Below the pieces are notes generated by a model. It was given only the letters and a program-made list of their open reading frames with translations. It did no database searches and was not told where the DNA came from. From assembly GCF_000377745.1 (NCBI RefSeq), contig NZ_KB898706.1, positions 1,228,936 through 1,292,935 on the forward strand: 64,000 nt of DNA, written 5' to 3'. The translations under genes were made by a program, and so were the position numbers. Of this stretch, positions 60,183 to 64,000 are shown piece after piece (positions within the stretch are counted from its first letter, which is position 1; the number at the start of each line of letters is the position of its first letter). This DNA is from Gilvimarinus chinensis DSM 19667. Its GTDB lineage: Bacteria > Pseudomonadota > Gammaproteobacteria > Pseudomonadales > Cellvibrionaceae.

Positions 60183-61754
60183 TCAACTTTGTTGTGTCTG
60201 AGCGTTGTCTTGTTGGCCACTTATTTTATAACACCAAAAGCTTACGCTGTAGCCGGGTACGCGATTATTGACCTGGGGTTGCTGAAAGTGTTCTAGATTT
60301 AGTCGGCCTTTTTTAAATTTTGGTCTCATTTGGTTGATATAAACCTTGCGACTGGTAAGTCGCTTTGCGGTCAGAGTGTAATGTTCGCAACGTTCACCTG
60401 GCAGGTTCACATTAACGCGAATACCACGGGGCTTTAAGTTAATGATCATCAAGGTCAGTTTGTCGCCGTCCGGGTGGCGATGGCAGTAAACTCGCAGGTG
60501 TTTATCGGAGTGGTAACTTTGATAAACCTGTGTCCCCATCAATCTGACCCAGAGCCAACTGAGCCAGTAGTCGGGACGTGGTTTAAGGGTCAACCGATCA
60601 ATCAACCCATAGTCACCACCGATTAAGCTTTGCCGGACCATTACTTTGTGCCCTAAAAGGGCCCCCTGGCCCAGTTGGTCGGCCCACCAAAACACAGAGA
60701 TAAAGCGGTCCGAGAGCTTGGGCTGGCCACCGCATTGGGCAGAGCCAGACTCGCCGGTCCAAAGTTCAGCGCGGGGTTGGTAGCGGTCTCGCCAAAATAA
60801 TAAGGTGCGGCTGTAGCGATCAAAATCGGCGAACGATTTGGGGTTGAGCATGGTGCGTACTGTAGCGGCGCGGGTTCGCACCGGCGATCGACTGCTCTGG
60901 AAGGGGTAGTAGTGCCAATTAACAATATCCAGTGCCATGGGCAACTGCTGTAAAAAGCGTCGGGTAATGTTCGAAAATGGTTTAAAGGTTTCCCCCAGGC
61001 GTGGCCAAAATGCGCTTCCTGGCCCAGATATACGGGCCTCTGGGTAATTCTGTCTTATCTGCCGGGTAAAGGTTGCGTAATCCACTGCCAGGTCTCGGGC
61101 TTTGGGTTGGGCACGCAAACCGTGGAAAGCCCAGTACGCATTCAGCTCATTACCTAGTTCGAATACGTGAATTTTATACTCGTTGCGCACACTGTAATCC
61201 AGCAGGCTTTGCAGCTCGTCACCACACCACTGGCCGTGATCACGGCGGGTGAACAAGCCATACTTGACGGTAAAAATAAGATGCAAGTCATTGCGCTGCA
61301 GAAAACTGTGCAGTCTGTCCCACTGTTTTTGTGTGAGCACAAGGGCGTCGGGTTCAGTCTCTGGTGCCGAAAAATAGTGAATTTTATCCGCTTCCGATCC
61401 ACCTACACGCAGGTATGAAGGACCTAAGTCTCGCACCAGCAAATCCAGCTTTTTCTGATTTAGCTGAATGGGGGGAACCCGTAAAGTACCCAGGCCACGA
61501 CGAGTGCCTTCGCTGCCTTCCCACCAAAATCCACCTACCAATACGGAAATATCGATAGAGAACGACAAATAGCGTGCATCGACATGATGAAGCGCATGGT
61601 GATGTTCCACCACAATCTCGGAGGCAGAAGTGACGGTGCCAGATCTTGCCGTGTAGTGTCTTTTCAGGCGGGCGTACCAGCGAGGGGGACTGAGTAGTGA
61701 TAGCATAACGAGTGGGCTTACATAGATTTGTGCCCAATGGTAAGTAACAAACAT
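60183..61754 (-). CDS. GH79 heparanase-like endo-beta-glucuronidase, membrane-anchored
   Basis: A 523-residue protein. Residues ~10-25 are a hydrophobic anchor, so the enzyme is probably exported and tethered. The clan A barrel has LRVGGSEADKIHYF, VFELGNELNAYW with acid/base E203, VNWHYYPFQ, LWTGESGSAQCGGQPKLSDRF with nucleophile E335, and MVRQSLIGGDYGLID then RPDYWLSWLWVRLMGTQVY. The last two stretches closely follow human heparanase around its nucleophile. A C-terminal beta-sandwich domain follows. It should cut beta-glucuronides or heparin-like, or algal or plant acidic polymers. Downstream is a small lipoprotein gene. Confidence 0.87.
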   Translation of the reverse strand: MFVTYHWAQIYVSPLVMLSLLSPPRWYARLKRHYTARSGTVTSASEIVVEHHHALHHVDARYLSFSIDISVLVGGFWWEGSEGTRRGLGTLRVPPIQLNQKKLDLLVRDLGPSYLRVGGSEADKIHYFSAPETEPDALVLTQKQWDRLHSFLQRNDLHLIFTVKYGLFTRRDHGQWCGDELQSLLDYSVRNEYKIHVFELGNELNAYWAFHGLRAQPKARDLAVDYATFTRQIRQNYPEARISGPGSAFWPRLGETFKPFSNITRRFLQQLPMALDIVNWHYYPFQSSRSPVRTRAATVRTMLNPKSFADFDRYSRTLLFWRDRYQPRAELWTGESGSAQCGGQPKLSDRFISVFWWADQLGQGALLGHKVMVRQSLIGGDYGLIDRLTLKPRPDYWLSWLWVRLMGTQVYQSYHSDKHLRVYCHRHPDGDKLTLMIINLKPRGIRVNVNLPGERCEHYTLTAKRLTSRKVYINQMRPKFKKGRLNLEHFQQPQVNNRVPGYSVSFWCYKISGQQDNAQTQQS

Positions 61755-61770
61755 GACCGTGAGGTTTCAA

Positions 61771-62052
61771 GTGGAGCAGGTAAGTCGGCGTTTCTTTATC
61801 TCTGGGAAAGTCCAGGGCGTGAGCTTTAGGGCCAGTACTGATCGCAAAGCCCGTGAATTAGGCGCGACGGGCTGGGTTCGTAATCTCTCTGATGGCAGGG
61901 TTGAAGTATTGGCAACGGCCTCGGCTTCCGTATTGACCGAGCTTGAAGCCTGGTTGCATTTGGGTTCAGACCGGGCTGAAGTAGATGTCGTTGAGGTTAG
62001 ACACGAGAGCGTGCAAGCGTTTGATAAGTTTACTGTTGCGCCGACCGCCTAA
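61771..62052 (+). CDS. acyP: Acylphosphatase
   Basis: A 93-residue enzyme. GTG 61771 has GAGG six bases upstream and gives the normal N-terminus; ATG 61753 in the same frame would overlap the divergent GH79 start and lacks a ribosome site. [21 protein letters not shown] contains the catalytic Arg, and [15 protein letters not shown] the catalytic Asn. It hydrolyses acylphosphates such as 1,3-bisphosphoglycerate or carbamoyl phosphate. Standard length and fold. No functional link to its neighbours is evident. Confidence 0.95.
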   Translation: MEQVSRRFFISGKVQGVSFRASTDRKARELGATGWVRNLSDGRVEVLATASASVLTELEAWLHLGSDRAEVDVVEVRHESVQAFDKFTVAPTA

Positions 62053-62990
62053 TGCTGCGCGTCGGTTTTGGAAAATAGCTTTCCGCTCACGGTGATGGCC
62101 CCTACCAGCAGTGCACCAGCCACTATCCCCACCAAGGCGTTAATGAGCGTTGGAGTCATTGCGCCGACAATTGCACCCCACGTGGGAAGGGCTTCGCTTT
62201 TGAGGGCCAGGTGCTCCACAAAGTGGTGAGCAGGCCCTATACCGTGTACTAAAATCCCTCCGCCGACTAAAAACATGGCCGCCGTACCGGCAATAGACAA
62301 AAACTTCATTAGCTTGGGTGCGGCGGCCAATAAGAACTGTCCCAGCTTTTGTTTAATGACACTCGCTTGCCCGCTTAGGTGCAGGCCGGCATCATCCATT
62401 TTTACAATGGCGGCCACCAGCCCGTAAACGCCTAGTGTCATACCCAGTGCGATAATACTCAACACAGCAATTTGGCTGCTTAACGCCGCACCTGAGACAG
62501 CACCCAGGGTAATCGTGATGATTTCAGCGGACAGAATAAAGTCGGTTCGAATAGCGCCTTTAATTTTGGTTTTTTCGAAGGCCAGCATGTCGGTGCGGTT
62601 CTGCATTAAGGCTTGCAGCCGCGCTTGGTGATTGCGTTCACCTTTATCTTTATCGTGCAGCCACTTATGGGCGACTTTTTCGAAACCTTCAAAACATAAA
62701 TAAGCGCCGCCCAGCATCAGTAAAGGCACTATAAGCCAGGGGATAAATGCACTGATCAAGAGGGCTGTTGGCACAAGAATCAGTTTGTTGATCAGAGAGC
62801 CTTTAAAGACGGCCCACACCACTGGCAGTTCTCGATCGGCGCGAACACCGGTCACCTGCTCGGCGTTGAGGGCTAAATCATCACCCAGCACACCGGCGGT
62901 TTTTTTCGCGGCAACCTTTGTCATAACCGCCACATCGTCCAGCAAAGTAGCGATATCATCAATCAGTGTTAGTAAGCTGCTGCCGGCCAT
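62049..62990 (-). CDS. DUF808 family inner-membrane protein
   Basis: A 313-residue protein with a conserved opening, [48 protein letters not shown] in segments, typical of the E. coli YedI/DUF808 group. Then come five or six hydrophobic segments, including [18 protein letters not shown] and the Gly-rich [14 protein letters not shown]. Function not known to me. Its 3' end overlaps acyP by four bases on the opposite strand. Confidence 0.88.
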   Translation of the reverse strand: MAGSSLLTLIDDIATLLDDVAVMTKVAAKKTAGVLGDDLALNAEQVTGVRADRELPVVWAVFKGSLINKLILVPTALLISAFIPWLIVPLLMLGGAYLCFEGFEKVAHKWLHDKDKGERNHQARLQALMQNRTDMLAFEKTKIKGAIRTDFILSAEIITITLGAVSGAALSSQIAVLSIIALGMTLGVYGLVAAIVKMDDAGLHLSGQASVIKQKLGQFLLAAAPKLMKFLSIAGTAAMFLVGGGILVHGIGPAHHFVEHLALKSEALPTWGAIVGAMTPTLINALVGIVAGALLVGAITVSGKLFSKTDAQH

Positions 62991-63007
62991 AGCGGTCTCA
63001 AGACTCT

Positions 63008-63793
63008 TTATCCAAGGGTTGTATCAAGGTACATCATAATGGCGAACCCCGATAGCAAAGAAAAGGTAGACCATAGCTTATGACCTCGACTGTGGGTTTG
63101 CGGAATGATTTCATCGCTGATAATAAAAAGCATTGCGCCGGCTGCACCGCCCAGTATCCACGGTAGTAACGGCTGGCTAAACGAAACCAGTGCCGCGCCG
63201 AGCAGGCCGCCGACAGGTTCGATTAACCCCGTTATAAATGCTGTGCAAAAGGCGTAAAGTCTGGAGAAGCCCACCGTAAACAAGGTAATCGCCACAGCCA
63301 GACCTTCGGGGATATTTTGTATGCCAATCCCCACCGCCAGTGGTAACCCGTTATTAATATCGCCGTTGGCAAAGCCTACCCCGACTGCCATGCCTTCTGG
63401 AAAGTTGTGCAGTGCAATTGCAAGAACAAACAGCCAGATACGTTTCAGTTTCTGTGAGTCTGCGCCGCTTGAAGGTTCAGGCAGCGTTTCATGGGGGGTG
63501 TAGTGATAAATAGCCGCGAGCAAAATAGCCCCTAGCATCATTCCACTGAGAACAATGATTACCGCACTGCGCGAAGCATAGTCTTGTTCAATCGCAACAT
63601 CGATACCGGGCAGCAACAATGAAAATATCGACGCGGCGAGCATAATGCCTGCTGCAGTGCTCAGTAATACGTCTTCACTTTTGGTCGAGAGCTGGCGAAC
63701 CAGAAATACGCCCAGAGCGCCTACCCCTGTCATGGCCCCAGCCCCTAAACTGCCTAAAAAGCCCAGCGCAATGACCTCTGAGGGTGCCAACAT
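63008..63793 (-). CDS. ZIP family divalent metal transporter
   Basis: A 261-residue membrane protein with eight predicted helices. The two metal-site motifs are [27 protein letters not shown] and [13 protein letters not shown], the binuclear site of ZIP4/ZIP5-like bacterial ZIPs (ZupT group). A short hydrophilic loop ([16 protein letters not shown]) separates helices 3 and 4. It imports zinc or other divalent cations. Encoded 18 bases upstream of the DUF808 gene on the same strand, so co-transcription is possible. It gives this genome a second likely zinc route besides znuABC. Confidence 0.92.
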   Translation of the reverse strand: MLAPSEVIALGFLGSLGAGAMTGVGALGVFLVRQLSTKSEDVLLSTAAGIMLAASIFSLLLPGIDVAIEQDYASRSAVIIVLSGMMLGAILLAAIYHYTPHETLPEPSSGADSQKLKRIWLFVLAIALHNFPEGMAVGVGFANGDINNGLPLAVGIGIQNIPEGLAVAITLFTVGFSRLYAFCTAFITGLIEPVGGLLGAALVSFSQPLLPWILGGAAGAMLFIISDEIIPQTHSRGHKLWSTFSLLSGFAIMMYLDTTLG

Positions 63794-64000
63794 ATTATTG
63801 CTCCTGAAATAAGGTCTGGGGGTGTTGTGGAAAGCCTGTAAGTATACGGAAATTTTGCAGTGGTTTTGGCAGCGTCTGTTTTGATTGCGACGTTAGAGGC
63901 TCAGGCTGTGCCTGGGGGTATGAGTGAAAACAGAAGTGGCGCACCCGGCAGGGTGAAGCAAGCGTTTACAAAGCCTAGCTTTGTGCGCAGCTGAACGCCG
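63794..64000. other. Intergenic end of window
   Basis: 207 bases after the start of the ZIP gene. No reading frame with a ribosome site, repeat or RNA feature is recognised; it probably contains the promoter of the ZIP-DUF808 unit. Confidence 0.4.

Overview
The window is chromosomal DNA of a marine-type gammaproteobacterium. The best guess is a member of the Cellvibrionaceae (Saccharophagus/Cellvibrio/Teredinibacter/Gilvimarinus group). The reasons are a density of secreted polysaccharide hydrolases (GH5, GH9, GH11, GH18 with PKD and chitin-binding modules, GH67, a GH79 heparanase-like enzyme and an SGNH esterase) embedded among housekeeping genes, and the gene order polA - (small RNA region) - engB - cytochrome c4 - dsbA, which as I recall is also found in Pseudomonas. 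Base composition looks even. I see no rRNA, tRNA, CRISPR array, prophage or insertion sequence. The species assignment is inference.

Layout. 0-5 kb: the end of a chemotaxis receptor, small exported or membrane proteins, an SRPBCC protein, and a two-gene GMC flavin dehydrogenase (Tat-type small subunit plus a catalytic subunit with a predicted [3Fe-4S] site). 5-12 kb: a 34-codon small ORF, PhnA/YjdM, a lipoprotein GH11 xylanase, a PrcB-like lipoprotein, a modular GH18 chitinase with a LacI-type palindrome upstream, and ilvD. 12-25 kb: a TonB-dependent receptor, an FAD/NAD(P) protein, a TIGR02647 protein, an FG-GAP lipoprotein, a 1000-residue DUF748 protein with an in-frame hexanucleotide repeat, a MATE exporter and a GT-C-like membrane protein. 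26-31.2 kb: an L-fucose locus (fucP, lactonase, IclR regulator, split UxaA-type dehydratase) containing the decayed remnant of an aldo/keto-reductase-type fucose dehydrogenase. 31-39 kb: an SGNH esterase, a stand-alone BLUF photoreceptor, a large unknown membrane protein, a GH67 alpha-glucuronidase and DNA glycosylase Tag. 39-44 kb: an LpxH-like phosphoesterase and the divergent zur-znuC-znuB / znuA zinc locus with a clear Zur-type box between the arms.

44-52 kb: polA, then two consecutive small-RNA-like units, each with a near-consensus extracytoplasmic sigma (RpoE/AlgU) promoter and a strong intrinsic terminator, then engB, cytochrome c4, dsbA and a diguanylate cyclase. 52-64 kb: a convergent GH9/GH5 pair, a FadE-type acyl-CoA dehydrogenase, a pirin, exosortase H with its partner membrane protein, a small lipoprotein, a membrane-anchored GH79 heparanase-like enzyme, acylphosphatase, a DUF808 protein and a ZIP transporter.

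How they fit together: GH11, GH67 and perhaps the SGNH esterase are xylan or glucuronoxylan functions, GH9 and GH5 act on beta-glucans, and GH18 acts on chitin. The hydrolases are scattered singly instead of forming one polysaccharide utilisation locus. The most notable items are the tandem sigma-E-type sRNA units between polA and engB, the decaying fucose pathway gene, and the exosortase H pair without a visible substrate beside a heparanase-like glycosidase. All functional calls rest on reading motifs and translated sequence; no database search was run.
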